DNA of 47,687 nucleotides from Kiritimatiellia bacterium (GCA_025054615.1 JANWZO010000002.1:1-47687); one strand, 5' to 3'. Counted from the first letter of the stretch, positions 19,865-30,843 are shown. Made by a program: numbers and translations. The notes: generated by a model from the letters alone, not told the origin.

Positions 19865-20755
19865 ATGACCTGCAAACCATGGATGGTGTACGCGGCTGTG
19901 GCGCTTTTGGCTGCGGGGCCGGCGTTTTCGATCAGCCTGACGCATGAGCCTGTGCCCTTTGCGGTGCGCGGCCAGCCGCTCACGCTGCGCGCGAAGGTGG
20001 AGGGTGGCCGCGAGCCGCATACCGTGACCCTTTATTATCAGTTGTTCAAGGATGCCGCGCCATTCCGCGTGGCGATGAAAAGTTCAGGGCTTGGCTATTT
20101 CGTCGGCGCGATCGAGGCGAATCTTCTCACCGGCGTTGAATCCGTCTCCTATTACATCGAGGCCCAGGACGCCGATGGGCAGGTCGCCGAGACGGAGTGG
20201 TACACGGTCAAGATTCGCGAACCGCGGCCGTCGGATCGGACCGCATCGATCGTCCCGCCACCAGCGCCCGCGCCGGCCGGTCCGGCCCCAGAGATTCCAG
20301 TTTCCGAAGCGGACAAAAGCCCGAGCTGGCGCACGCCCGCGCTGATCGCGGGTGGCGCGGCCGTCGTCCTTGGCGGGGCATACCTGATTTCCCGCAGTGG
20401 AGATGATGGCGACGGCGGCGGCGACCCGTCCACCAACGCGCCCGGATCCTATGCGGGTACGGTCGTGTTGTGCTCCACGCCGCCGTCCGCCCCGACAACC
20501 TGTCAGACGGATCCGTATTCGTTGCTGATTGATTCCCGAAATGTCGTGTTCAGCGACACCATTCGGCCCGGCCAGTCGCTCACCAGCCCCTTGGTCAATA
20601 ATCGGTTCACGTTCACCGCCAACGTTCCGGGCGGCTCCATCGTATACAACGGCACGTGGGCCAACGGCACGATCGTTGGTCAAATCAGCGGCAGCGCAAC
20701 CTCGGCCGCAGGAACGGTCGTTTACTCCGGGACCTTCAGCGCCAACAAGCTCTGA
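19865..20755 (+). CDS. Predicted exported protein with Ig-like N-terminal domain, unknown function
   Basis: The 296-residue product starts at the ATG at 19865 (AGGGGG upstream) with a signal peptide (about 1-23, ending AAGPAFS). An Ig/fibronectin-like beta domain (24-118) follows, with VTLYYQLFKD and SYYIEAQDADGQ. Then come a proline-rich linker, a hydrophobic segment (about 158-176) with an Asp/Gly-rich stretch after it, and a C-terminal beta-rich domain (about 195-296). I do not recognise the C-terminal family. The architecture suggests an envelope protein anchored by the central helix. It is the third gene of the kinase operon, so it could be a kinase-linked sensor or substrate (inference). 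Confidence 0.75.
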   Translation: MTCKPWMVYAAVALLAAGPAFSISLTHEPVPFAVRGQPLTLRAKVEGGREPHTVTLYYQLFKDAAPFRVAMKSSGLGYFVGAIEANLLTGVESVSYYIEAQDADGQVAETEWYTVKIREPRPSDRTASIVPPPAPAPAGPAPEIPVSEADKSPSWRTPALIAGGAAVVLGGAYLISRSGDDGDGGGDPSTNAPGSYAGTVVLCSTPPSAPTTCQTDPYSLLIDSRNVVFSDTIRPGQSLTSPLVNNRFTFTANVPGGSIVYNGTWANGTIVGQISGSATSAAGTVVYSGTFSANKL

Positions 20756-20767
20756 CGCTCGGACGGT

Positions 20768-22321
<1,554 letters not shown>

Positions 22322-22348
22322 CTCAGGGTATCCTCCATTGCGAAAGTC

Positions 22349-24100
22349 TCAGGACGGTGTCGGCACCACGACTGAGGTTCGGTCGCGGTACAGATTTGTG
22401 ATCGGCAAGCGCCGGTCGCGGCCGAAGGCCTTGGGCGTGATTTTCACGCCGGGCGCACCCTGCCGGCGTTTGTACTCGTTCGCGTCGATCATCCGGATCA
22501 CGCGCCGGACCACGTCCGGATCAAACCCATCGGCAACAATCGCATCCGCGCTCAGATCCCGTTCGACGTATCGTTCGATAATCCCGTCGAGCACGTCGTA
22601 GGGCGGCAGCGTGTCCTGGTCGGTCTGGTTCTCCCGCAATTCCGCGGATGGCGGGCGCGTGAGAATCGACTCGGGAATGAGCGGCCGGCCAGCCCGCGCG
22701 TTGCGCCAGCGCGCCAGCTCGAAGACAAGCGTCTTCGGAACGTCCTTGATTAATGCAAAACCGCCTGCCATGTCGCCGTATAATGTGCAGTAACCCGTCG
22801 CCAGCTCGCTCTTGTTTCCCGTCGTCAGGACCAGCCAGCCGAATTTGTTCGAAAGCGCCATCACAATAATGCCGCGGATCCGGGCTTGAATGTTCTCCTC
22901 GGTGATGTCCGGCGCCCGCCCGGGCCACAACGGTGTCAGCTCCTCGAGAAAGGTCTGGAAGAGTCGTTCAATCGGCTGCTCGATGAGCCGGATGCCCAGG
23001 TTTGAAGCGACCTCCCGCGCATCTTGCCGTGTACCGAGCGACGAATAGCGAGAAGGCATCGTCACCGCATTCACGCGTTCCGGGCCAAGCGCATCCGCTG
23101 CGATTGTCGCCACCAACGCCGAATCGATCCCGCCGGAAAGCCCGAGCACCACCTCGCGGAAGCCGTTTTTGTCCGTATAATCCCGCAGGCCCAGCGCGAG
23201 GGCCGAATACACTTCTTCCAAATCGCCCATCGTCGGCTCCAGTCGGGGCATTCCGTTCGGCGCCGAATCACCGTCCCCGCTTTTGCCCAGTGCGACGGAT
23301 ACCGTTTTTACAGACGATGGAAGCCCTTCCACTCCATTTTTACAGACAATGGAACCCGCGGCCGGGACAAGGTCAGCGTATAGGATGTCTTCCTCGAACT
23401 GGCGCGCTCGCGCCCGGACTCCGCCCTCGTCCACCACCATGCTGGCTCCGTCAAAAACCAGCTCGTCCTGCCCGCCCACGAGGTTACAGTAGGCCAGCGA
23501 CGCCCCAACCGAAGCCGACGCGGCGCGCAGAATCTGCTCGCGCAGGAGAAGCTTGCCCCGATGGTAGGGCGAACCCGAGAGGTTGACCACCACGTGGACC
23601 CGGCCGGCCAGTTCCCGGCACGCCGGGCCTGAAACCACCCACGAATCCTCGCAAATGTGAAGGCCCACCCGCCACCCCGTCGAGGCCTCCACCACCACGG
23701 TCGGCGCATCGCCCGGTTCGAAGATTCGCTGTTCATCAAACACGCCGTAGTTCGGCAGCAACAACTTGTCGTAAATTCCCAGCAACGCGCCTCCCTGAAA
23801 GAGAAACGCACTGTTCCGGGCCCGCTCGGCCCCTTTACGCGGTGCACCGAGCACCACGAGCGGCTCGGGCGGCAGCTCGGCGACCAGCCGCTCAATCTCG
23901 CGCGCTGTGTCTTCCAGGAATTGGCGTTTGAGGACCAGGTCTTCCGGCGGATAGCCGCTCAGCGCAAGTTCCGGAAAAACAATCAGTTGCGCGCCGTGTT
24001 GTGCGGCAATTCGCGCGGTGCGTAGAATTTTGTTCGCATTCGCGCTCAGCGCGCCCACTGTTGTATTGATTTGGGCTAGGGCGATACGAAATTGATTCAC
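22349..24100 (-). CDS. nadE: Glutamine-dependent NAD+ synthetase
   Basis: It makes NAD+ from deamido-NAD+, ATP and glutamine. The 583-residue product has an N-terminal nitrilase-fold glutaminase with the triad Glu44 (FPELALSGYPPEDL), Lys112 (YDKLLLPNYG) and Cys150 (LHICEDSW). A C-terminal synthetase domain follows, with P-loop LSGGIDSALVA (about 322), TTGNKSELATGYCTLYGDMAGG and NEYKRRQ. The start is taken as the GTG at 24098-24100, which gives the family-typical FRIALAQINTTVG; an ATG at 24157 would add 19 residues, and neither start has a good ribosome site. The interdomain linker (about 250-266) is encoded by a degenerate copy of the intergenic TTCCAT repeat. Confidence 0.95.
   Translation of the reverse strand: MNQFRIALAQINTTVGALSANANKILRTARIAAQHGAQLIVFPELALSGYPPEDLVLKRQFLEDTAREIERLVAELPPEPLVVLGAPRKGAERARNSAFLFQGGALLGIYDKLLLPNYGVFDEQRIFEPGDAPTVVVEASTGWRVGLHICEDSWVVSGPACRELAGRVHVVVNLSGSPYHRGKLLLREQILRAASASVGASLAYCNLVGGQDELVFDGASMVVDEGGVRARARQFEEDILYADLVPAAGSIVCKNGVEGLPSSVKTVSVALGKSGDGDSAPNGMPRLEPTMGDLEEVYSALALGLRDYTDKNGFREVVLGLSGGIDSALVATIAADALGPERVNAVTMPSRYSSLGTRQDAREVASNLGIRLIEQPIERLFQTFLEELTPLWPGRAPDITEENIQARIRGIIVMALSNKFGWLVLTTGNKSELATGYCTLYGDMAGGFALIKDVPKTLVFELARWRNARAGRPLIPESILTRPPSAELRENQTDQDTLPPYDVLDGIIERYVERDLSADAIVADGFDPDVVRRVIRMIDANEYKRRQGAPGVKITPKAFGRDRRLPITNLYRDRTSVVVPTPS
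23306..23354 (-). repeat. Degenerate TTCCAT repeat (copy D) inside the nadE coding sequence
   Basis: On the minus strand two nearly identical 20-mers, TTCCAT(T/C)GTCTGTAAAAA(T/C)GG, begin at 23354 and 23322, exactly 32 bp apart. That is twice the 16-bp step of arrays A-C, and the CCATTGnCTG core matches unit 1 of array A. The segment is read through in frame and falls in the linker between the two enzymatic domains. Confidence 0.65.
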
Positions 24101-24116
24101 AAGACAAAAATGTCTT
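24101..24116 (-). promoter_or_regulatory. Inverted repeat abutting the nadE start codon
   Basis: AAGACA-AAAA-TGTCTT is a perfect 6-bp inverted repeat directly adjoining the proposed GTG start, where a ribosome site would be expected. It could be an operator or a translation-blocking hairpin; this rests on position only. Confidence 0.35.
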
Positions 24117-24165
24117 ATTTCGGTCGACGGGTCAACCGTACGCCTACCAAATCTCATTAGCGGGT

Positions 24166-24343
24166 AAGACCGGGTGTGGGCCTGTCAGGGGCAAGGTTAT
24201 TCCTAACTGTCCGGTCTTCCTCCATGCCAGGCTTGACCGTGATCCGTGATTGGGCTATGCCGCGAACATTTACATATTGGACGGACGGACGGAGCGGCTT
24301 GTCTCTTGGAACGATAGGTCCGCGGCTTTGCCGCGACCGTCCG
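24166..24343 (+). promoter_or_regulatory. Structured leader upstream of dapL
   Basis: Three nested pairings are visible. AAGACCGG (24166-24173) pairs with CCGGTCTT (24211-24218). A triple GGAC run (24279-24294) can pair with CCGTCC (24337-24342). That pairing encloses the hairpin CGCGGC-TTT-GCCGCG (24321-24335). No T-run follows. I do not recognise a lysine riboswitch core. The region lies between divergent nadE and dapL and should also hold their promoters. Confidence 0.4.
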
Positions 24344-24389
24344 GGAGGCCCGCCCGGGCGGATCGCAATTTTCGAGACGGACGAACTCT

Positions 24390-25625
24390 ATGGACATTCA
24401 AAGCCTGTTTGCTGAACGAATTGGCGGCGCCCGATTCGGAACCACGAACGAGATTTACAAGTTTGAGAAGATCAAGCGCGCCAAAGCGGCGGCCCGCGCC
24501 GCGAGACCGCATGTCGAGCTCCTCGATTTCGGCGTCGGCGAGCCGGACCAGATGGCCCCCGCCGCCATTCGCGAGGCGCTCAAACAAGCCGTCGACGACC
24601 CCGCGAACCGGGGCTATGCGGACAACGGCATCCGCGAATTCAAGGTCGCCGCGGCCGAATACATGCGTAAGTTTTTCGGCGTGGCTGATCTCGACCCCGA
24701 TACGGAAATCAATCACAGCATCGGCTCGAAAGCCGCGCTGGCGATGCTTCCGCTGTGTTTCGTGAACCCCGGCGATGTCGTCTTTCAAACCGTGCCCGGT
24801 TACCCCGTCATGGCTACGCACGCCCGCTATCTCGGCGGCGAGGTCGTCAAGCTCCCGCTGAAAAGGGAAAATAGCTTCTTCCCAGATCTTGGATCGATCG
24901 ATCCCTCAGTCGCCGCGCGTGCAAAGTTGTTTTATGTCAACTATCCAAACAATCCCACCGGCGCGGCGGCGACGGAGGCGTTCTTCGACGAGCTGATCGC
25001 ATTCGCGCAGCGCTATAACGTGCTCATCGTGCAGGACGCGGCCTACGCCACGCTCGTGTACGGCAAGCGGCTCTCCATTCTGGGTCGGCCCGGCGGCAAG
25101 GAGGTTGCGCTCGAGCTGCACTCCATGAGCAAGAGCTACAACATGACCGGCTGGCGACTCGGGTTCGTCGCAGGCAACGCGCGGGCCGTCCGCGCCTTTG
25201 CGGAGGTCAAGGACAACTGCGATTCAGGCCAGTTCAAGGCCATACAGATTGCGGCCTGCGCGGGCATCGCCGACATCGCCCTGTCGGAGCAGATCCGCGA
25301 ACATTACCGGAGGCGCCTCGAAAAACTCGTCGACGTCCTTCGACGGGTTGGTTTTGAAGCGGAGATGCCGGGAGGAACCTTTTACCTGTATGTGCCTGCA
25401 CCCGTGGCGGCGGGCGACACGCGCTTCGCCTCCGCGGAAGATGCTTCGCAGTACCTCATTCGCGAATGGTCGGTCTCTACAGTCCCGTGGGACGATGTAG
25501 GCGCCTACCTGCGATTTTCCGCAACGTTTGAGGCGCGCGACCGCGCGGACGAGGACCGCGTACTCGCCGAGCTGGAAGATCGATTGCGCCGGGCGGAACT
25601 CCGATTCGACCGGCGCGGGTTTTGA
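24390..25625 (+). CDS. dapL: LL-diaminopimelate aminotransferase
   Basis: DapL converts tetrahydrodipicolinate directly to LL-diaminopimelate using glutamate, supplying lysine and peptidoglycan. The 411-residue class I/II aminotransferase has FGVGEPDQMAP (48-57), NYPNNPTG (184-191) and the PLP-binding Lys248 in SMSKSYNMTGWRLGF. Length and these motifs fit DapL rather than aspartate aminotransferase, and DapL is characteristic of PVC bacteria, cyanobacteria and plants. A tandem-ACT gene follows after 36 nt, suggesting amino-acid-responsive control nearby. No strong Shine-Dalgarno precedes the ATG. Confidence 0.9.
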   Translation: MDIQSLFAERIGGARFGTTNEIYKFEKIKRAKAAARAARPHVELLDFGVGEPDQMAPAAIREALKQAVDDPANRGYADNGIREFKVAAAEYMRKFFGVADLDPDTEINHSIGSKAALAMLPLCFVNPGDVVFQTVPGYPVMATHARYLGGEVVKLPLKRENSFFPDLGSIDPSVAARAKLFYVNYPNNPTGAAATEAFFDELIAFAQRYNVLIVQDAAYATLVYGKRLSILGRPGGKEVALELHSMSKSYNMTGWRLGFVAGNARAVRAFAEVKDNCDSGQFKAIQIAACAGIADIALSEQIREHYRRRLEKLVDVLRRVGFEAEMPGGTFYLYVPAPVAAGDTRFASAEDASQYLIREWSVSTVPWDDVGAYLRFSATFEARDRADEDRVLAELEDRLRRAELRFDRRGF

Positions 25626-25661
25626 TTGCGGCGCTACGCGCGATTCGGGTAGAGCGTTCGC

Positions 25662-26087
25662 ATGAGCAAGAAACTCTTCAGCGCGAAGCTTGGCCGGCAG
25701 ATTTCCGTGTTTCTCGAGAACCGGCCCGGTACGCTGTCGGAAGTGATCGATACCCTCCGGGAGAACGGCATCAACATGCTCGCCCTTTCGCTCTCAGAGG
25801 GACTGGACATCGGCTATCTGCGCATCATCGTGGACCAGCACGAGTGCGCGGTGGATGTCCTGCGCCGCGCGGGGCACCTGGTCATCGAGCGCGACGTGGT
25901 GCTGCTGACGGTGGCGAACGAGCCCGGCGGGCTGGCCAGCGCTGTTGACATCTGGGCGCGCGCCGGAATCAACATCGAATATGCCTATTCGGCCGATGAC
26001 GAGAGCGCCGACAAAAGCCTTATCGTCGCGCGGGTCAATGACATTCCGAAAGCGCTCGTCGTTCTCGAATCGGCGCTTAGGGCATGA
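25662..26087 (+). CDS. Tandem ACT-domain protein
   Basis: A 141-residue protein made only of two ACT domains (about 11-68 and 78-130). Each opens with the usual strand and turn: ISVFLENRPGTLSEV and LLTVANEPGGLASAV. ACT pairs bind small ligands, usually amino acids, at their interface. Without a catalytic domain the likely role is as an amino-acid sensor or regulatory partner. It lies 36 nt after dapL and is probably cotranscribed, so lysine or a pathway intermediate is a reasonable candidate ligand (inference). Confidence 0.88.
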   Translation: MSKKLFSAKLGRQISVFLENRPGTLSEVIDTLRENGINMLALSLSEGLDIGYLRIIVDQHECAVDVLRRAGHLVIERDVVLLTVANEPGGLASAVDIWARAGINIEYAYSADDESADKSLIVARVNDIPKALVVLESALRA

Positions 26088-26109
26088 GCGGTCGCGTAGC
26101 CCTCTGCCG

Positions 26110-28851
26110 TTGGACCGCACAGCTCTAGCGCGAGCCTCATGCCGTTTCCCAATCTCCGCCAATTGGCCGGCTGGCTGGGTTAAGCGCTTGTCAGTTTGGC
26201 CGCTCTGTGCCGCCTTCCTCGCGGGGTGCTCACCCGCCGTTGAACCGTGGCGGGCAGCGGCTCCGCCGCCCGGCTCGGCGGTGATTGTGGAGGCGCCCAG
26301 CCGCGAGTGGTCGCCAGAGGCCCGAGCGATCCTCAATCGTGCCTTTCCGGGAGCTCGCCGCCTGACGATGGACCAACTGGCCGTCTCGGGACCGGTTTTG
26401 CGGCGGGATCGAGTCGTGCTGGTGGCGCCTCCGCTCCGATCGATGCAGAACGCGGATTGGGAGGTCTTTGCCGACCATCTTGCGCGCGGCGGCCGAGCAT
26501 TGTTCTGGGGCTCCGATCCGGCCGGTAGAGAGGCCGTCACTTCGGCGGTCCGGATGTTACGGCCGAACTCGGAGCATTTCGAATGTCGTGCGCCTGAAAT
26601 TCGTGGGCTCGACGGCGGCGCCTACCTGGCGAGGGAGCCCCTCCGGCTCCAGAGCCCATTTCCTCTTCCAGAGTCTGCACGGTCCGGCTCGACGCTTCGC
26701 TGGATTCCGATTGCAGAAGCGCGCGAACCGGATGGTCCGGTACGTGGATGGCCGGCGTCTGCCGTCTTCGAAGCTGGACCGTCCGGAGCGTTTGGAGGAT
26801 GGGCATGGATCGCGTGGGAACCTGACCAGCGCGCCGCGGAGGCACAGGCCGCGTTGCTCCGCCGCGCGGTGCGTCTGCTCCGGAAACCTTACCTGTTGGT
26901 TGAAGCGGGAACGGATCGTTTAGCCTTTTCACCCGGCGAGTCGATCGCCCTAAGCGTGCGCATCGCGGGCATGGTCGAGACCGGGGCATCGGTCCGGCTA
27001 ACCGTGGAGGCCGTTTCCGAAGCGGGTGCAGTGGAGCGGCGTTTTACCCAGATTCTGGAAGTACCCGGCGCGCGCCCTGTTCCTGCGCTCATATCCGCCA
27101 AGGCCCTGCTCGGCGCAGCGCCCCGCACGCCTTCAACCGGCATCAACTGGCGCATCCATTCGAGCCTGACCGACCCTGGAGAGGAAATTGAATACGACCG
27201 ACTTGTTCAGTCCATCCGCATCATAAGCGGTTCGGCGGGATCGGTAGATAGCGGGGAGCCAAGGATGAGTATTCGTGGAGGATCGTTTGTGATCGGCCGA
27301 CGGCCCGTCCCACTGGCGGGCGCACGATTCGAACCGATATTCGGGGACGCCTCCGTGCATCCGCTGGAACCGCCCCGCTTCACGGCCCGAGCGGCTGAAC
27401 GAGAGCTCTCGCTCTTCCAGGAAGCAGGGTTGAATATTATCGAACTCCCATATACTCGGATCGAGCAGGCTCCCCAGTTGCGTCTGCTATTGGACGAATT
27501 GCATTCGAGACGCATGCGGGCGGTGCTCACCATGCCCTCGCTGTCGCCATGGCGGACGGAGCGCAGAGCCGCGAAAGCGCTGCTCGATGCGCTCGCGCTG
27601 ACCCGCGATTCGCCGGTGATGGCCGTCTTGGTCCCCGTCGGCCCGCCATCGCCGGGAGACCTGGCGGCCGAGAATCGTTTGAGATCAGCCTGGCAGGATT
27701 GGATCGCCGAAGAGTATGGGCCGGATGGTGATCCCGAATGGGCGGAATCGATCGATCCGCTCGAGATAGCGCGGAAACCTGAACGAATGGCAGATCTTGC
27801 CGAAAACTCGCAGCGGGACCTGGGTCGATTTTTCCACGATGCGGTCGGCAGGGAACTGAGGCGGATACGCCGTGAACTCTCCGAATGCGGTATTGCATGG
27901 CTTGGAGCGGAAGGCTGCGAGCAGTATCCGCAACTGGCCGGGATTCACCATGTGGATTTTGTCGTCCTGTCCAACCGATATGGAGAATCATTCCCTCCTG
28001 GTTGGATTGAATTCCTGACCGCCTATGCGCGGGGTGCATCCGGCGGAAAGCCCGTGATATGGAGGATCCACCCCTCCAGTTCGGGCGATTCTTCGGATGG
28101 CGAGGCGGCAAAATCGGCCGAGCGGATCGGGGAATTCCTCCAACGCGTTGAGGCTACCCATGTAGCTGGCGTGCTGGCGGGTCCTCTCACCGGCGGACGG
28201 AGGGGATCGAACGAAAGGAGTGCGGGTCTCCTGAACCCGGACGGTTCTTGGAACCCGGCCGGCGATCGGTGGCGCGTTCATCTGAACCAGTGGCGGCGCA
28301 AAGCACCAGTCACTGCGGTTCAATGGCGGAGCGAAGAAGCGGACCCGCTTCTGCATCGGGCGTGGGAGGAATGGCGAACGGCTTTCGCCAAGGTCCAAAG
28401 CGTCGATATTCCGATCGAGATTCGCCCGCGTGGGTGGGGCCGTTCATCGGAAGAGGTCGATAGCGCGGAAACCCTTCGCGGCCTGCTCAATGCCGACTGG
28501 ATGAATCCAATTCCGCCGCCAACCGGCGAGGCTATTCCCGTGCGTCTTCGCCAGCCGGTTTCGCTCGAGCTCTTGAATACCGGGCCCGCAGCGTGGGCCG
28601 GCTCCGAACGTAAGGCCAGTGCAGGCGTCTGGCTCCGCGCCACTCCGTCCACTGGCCGCACAAGATGGATCAGTATTCCCGACACGCCGCCGGGTGGTCG
28701 CGTGAAGGCATCCTGGGTGCCTCCAGATCCCGGACTCTGGACGCTACGTCTTTGGACGCAAGCGATCGGGGAATTTGGAGAAAGCCTGCGTGTAGCGGTC
28801 CTCGATGAAGTCGCCGATGACGTGTCTGCGGGCCCCGATCCCGCACGATGA
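26110..28851 (+). CDS. Large predicted lipoprotein with a glycosidase-like barrel region, function unknown
   Basis: The frame encodes about 913 residues from a TTG at 26110. A lipoprotein signal is clear (KRLSVWPLCAAFLAGC, acylated Cys at about 40). An N-terminal alpha/beta region (about 50-200) and a beta domain follow. Residues near 430-720 read like a (beta/alpha)8 barrel of the GH2/GH5/GH42 type: GGSFVIGRRPVPLAGARF, LFQEAGLNIIELPY and SAWQDWIAEEYGPDG. I cannot locate a convincing catalytic Glu pair. The end is an Ig-like domain. The start is unsettled: an ATG at 26139 in another frame would give a good signal n-region but hits a stop at 26181. Expected location: outer membrane or periplasm. 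Confidence 0.7.
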   Translation: MDRTALARASCRFPISANWPAGWVKRLSVWPLCAAFLAGCSPAVEPWRAAAPPPGSAVIVEAPSREWSPEARAILNRAFPGARRLTMDQLAVSGPVLRRDRVVLVAPPLRSMQNADWEVFADHLARGGRALFWGSDPAGREAVTSAVRMLRPNSEHFECRAPEIRGLDGGAYLAREPLRLQSPFPLPESARSGSTLRWIPIAEAREPDGPVRGWPASAVFEAGPSGAFGGWAWIAWEPDQRAAEAQAALLRRAVRLLRKPYLLVEAGTDRLAFSPGESIALSVRIAGMVETGASVRLTVEAVSEAGAVERRFTQILEVPGARPVPALISAKALLGAAPRTPSTGINWRIHSSLTDPGEEIEYDRLVQSIRIISGSAGSVDSGEPRMSIRGGSFVIGRRPVPLAGARFEPIFGDASVHPLEPPRFTARAAERELSLFQEAGLNIIELPYTRIEQAPQLRLLLDELHSRRMRAVLTMPSLSPWRTERRAAKALLDALALTRDSPVMAVLVPVGPPSPGDLAAENRLRSAWQDWIAEEYGPDGDPEWAESIDPLEIARKPERMADLAENSQRDLGRFFHDAVGRELRRIRRELSECGIAWLGAEGCEQYPQLAGIHHVDFVVLSNRYGESFPPGWIEFLTAYARGASGGKPVIWRIHPSSSGDSSDGEAAKSAERIGEFLQRVEATHVAGVLAGPLTGGRRGSNERSAGLLNPDGSWNPAGDRWRVHLNQWRRKAPVTAVQWRSEEADPLLHRAWEEWRTAFAKVQSVDIPIEIRPRGWGRSSEEVDSAETLRGLLNADWMNPIPPPTGEAIPVRLRQPVSLELLNTGPAAWAGSERKASAGVWLRATPSTGRTRWISIPDTPPGGRVKASWVPPDPGLWTLRLWTQAIGEFGESLRVAVLDEVADDVSAGPDPAR

Positions 28852-28884
28852 ACCCGTCGCAGTACTGCGGAGCAGGCTCGACAT

Positions 28885-30843
28885 TCACTCGTATCGCAGG
28901 GCGTCGATCGGGTTGAGCAGCGCGGCCTTGCGCGCGGGCCAGAGGCCGAAAATCAGGCCTGTCGCCGCGGAGCAACCAAATGCGAGCGCTACGGCTCCGC
29001 CGGTAATCGCGATCGCCCATCCGAACGCATGTGAAAGGACCATCGCGATTGCCGCGCCCAGCCCTATTCCAAGTGTCCCGCCCACCAAGCTTGTCGTGAC
29101 GGCCTCCACCAGAAACTGCCCCAGAATGTCGAGCCGGCGCGCGCCGACCGCCTTGCGGATTCCGATCTCGCGGACCCTCTCCGTGACGGAGACCAACATG
29201 ATGTTCATGATGCCGATCCCTCCCACCACCAGCGAGATCGCCGCTATTGAAGCCAGGAGCATCGACATCGTCCGACTTGTCTCAGTCAACGCGGCGAGCA
29301 TCTCTGCCATATTCTGGACCTGAACAGGATCAGCGGAGTGCGGGGGCGTCTTCAGCCTCGCCCGAAGCAGCGCAACGGCCTCCCGTTGAGCGCGCGGGAT
29401 CAGCGAGGCGTCGGCGATTTCCATCTCGATTGCGTCGACCGTCTCACGGCCTGCCAGACGGAACATTGCGGTCGTCAGCGGGATGATAATGACATCATCC
29501 CGGTCACGCCAGGGCGAGGATCCTTTTTCGGGCAACACGCCAACGACCTTGAACAGGATGCGGTCGATCCGAATGTCCTCACCTACCGGATTTCGGCCCT
29601 GAAAGAGCTCCCTAACGACGGTGCGCCCCACAACGGCGACGCGCGAGCGGGTGCGCAGATCCTCGTCTGTCACATACCTGCCGACGGTCGGATGCATTGC
29701 GCGGATGAACTGGTGGTCGGGCTCGACGCCGGTGACCTCGGTATTCCAGTTGCGAGCGCCAAACTCTGCCTGCGCGCGGGTGGATACGGTGGCGGACACA
29801 TAGCGCACACCGGGCACACGTTCGGCGATCGCCCGTGCATCTTCTGGAGTGAGTCGACTGACCTGCCCCGCCTGCAGCCGCACGGCACCTGTATGCCACG
29901 CACTGGGTCGCACGATGAGCACATTCGACCCCAGGTGCGAAAACTGACGACGGATCGCCTCTTTTGCGCCCGCGCCGATCCCGAGCATTGCGATCACGGA
30001 AGCCACTCCGATGAGGATGCCAAGCATTGAGAGGAAAGAACGCACCTTGTGCGTCCAAAGAGCGCGTCCGGCGAGGCGAGCGTAGGTTATCATCGCCCGG
30101 CCCGGCAAGTGCCGGACGGGTTCGGCCTCCGGCTTTTCAACGGAGTGGGGCGCTTCGGCAAAGGGCCGAAGGCCCAATCGACGTTCCTCGCTCTGGATGG
30201 CGCCGTCCCGCATATGGATGATGCGGTTTGCGTAGTCGGCAATGTCCCGTTCGTGCGTGACCAAGACCAGCGTGAGCCCTTCCTCGTTTAGGCGCGAGAG
30301 CAGCCTCATGAGGTCGTGCGCGCTGGCGGAATCGAGGTTGCCGGTAGGCTCGTCTGCGAAGATTACTCGCGGGCGGTTGGCCAATGCGCGCGCGATCGCG
30401 ACTCGCTGTTGCTGGCCGCCCGAGAGCTGGTTGGGCCTGTGATGGAGTCGGTCGGCCAAGCCCACTCGCTCAAGCAAAGCGCGGGGACGGCTCGAATCGG
30501 CGACCATTCGGCTGTACAGCAGCGGCATCGCGGCGTTTTCGAGCGCGGTGGCGCGTGGCAGAAGGTTGAACTGTTGGAACACGAAGCCGAATTCCTCATT
30601 GCGGATCCTGGCGAGTTCATCGTCGCCGAGCGCAGACACTTCGCGACCTTGGAGGCGATAGGACCCGGAATCGGGAACATCCAGCAGCCCGAGGATATGG
30701 AGCAGCGTTGACTTGCCTGAGCCGGATGGCCCCATGATCGCCACAAATTCTCCCGGTTCGATCCGCAGCGAAACGCCGCGCAACGCATGCACCTGCGCAT
30801 CTCCCATCCGGTACGTCTTGCTGACATTAGACAACTCGATCAC
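28885..30843 (-). CDS. macB: MacB-type ABC transporter (ATPase fused to permease)
   Basis: The 652-residue protein joins an N-terminal ABC ATPase (Walker [10 protein letters not shown] at 38-46, signature [15 protein letters not shown], Walker [10 protein letters not shown]) to a MacB permease. The permease has one membrane helix near 275, a large periplasmic domain (about 300-500) and three helices near 530-640, ending in the family tail [16 protein letters not shown]. MacB is a mechanotransmission pump that drives substrates from the periplasm through a TolC channel. It is the last gene of the tolC-macA-macB operon, 43 nt after macA. The substrate could be a macrolide, peptide, lipoprotein or siderophore; nothing in the sequence decides this. 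Confidence 0.95.
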   Translation of the reverse strand: MIELSNVSKTYRMGDAQVHALRGVSLRIEPGEFVAIMGPSGSGKSTLLHILGLLDVPDSGSYRLQGREVSALGDDELARIRNEEFGFVFQQFNLLPRATALENAAMPLLYSRMVADSSRPRALLERVGLADRLHHRPNQLSGGQQQRVAIARALANRPRVIFADEPTGNLDSASAHDLMRLLSRLNEEGLTLVLVTHERDIADYANRIIHMRDGAIQSEERRLGLRPFAEAPHSVEKPEAEPVRHLPGRAMITYARLAGRALWTHKVRSFLSMLGILIGVASVIAMLGIGAGAKEAIRRQFSHLGSNVLIVRPSAWHTGAVRLQAGQVSRLTPEDARAIAERVPGVRYVSATVSTRAQAEFGARNWNTEVTGVEPDHQFIRAMHPTVGRYVTDEDLRTRSRVAVVGRTVVRELFQGRNPVGEDIRIDRILFKVVGVLPEKGSSPWRDRDDVIIIPLTTAMFRLAGRETVDAIEMEIADASLIPRAQREAVALLRARLKTPPHSADPVQVQNMAEMLAALTETSRTMSMLLASIAAISLVVGGIGIMNIMLVSVTERVREIGIRKAVGARRLDILGQFLVEAVTTSLVGGTLGIGLGAAIAMVLSHAFGWAIAITGGAVALAFGCSAATGLIFGLWPARKAALLNPIDALRYE

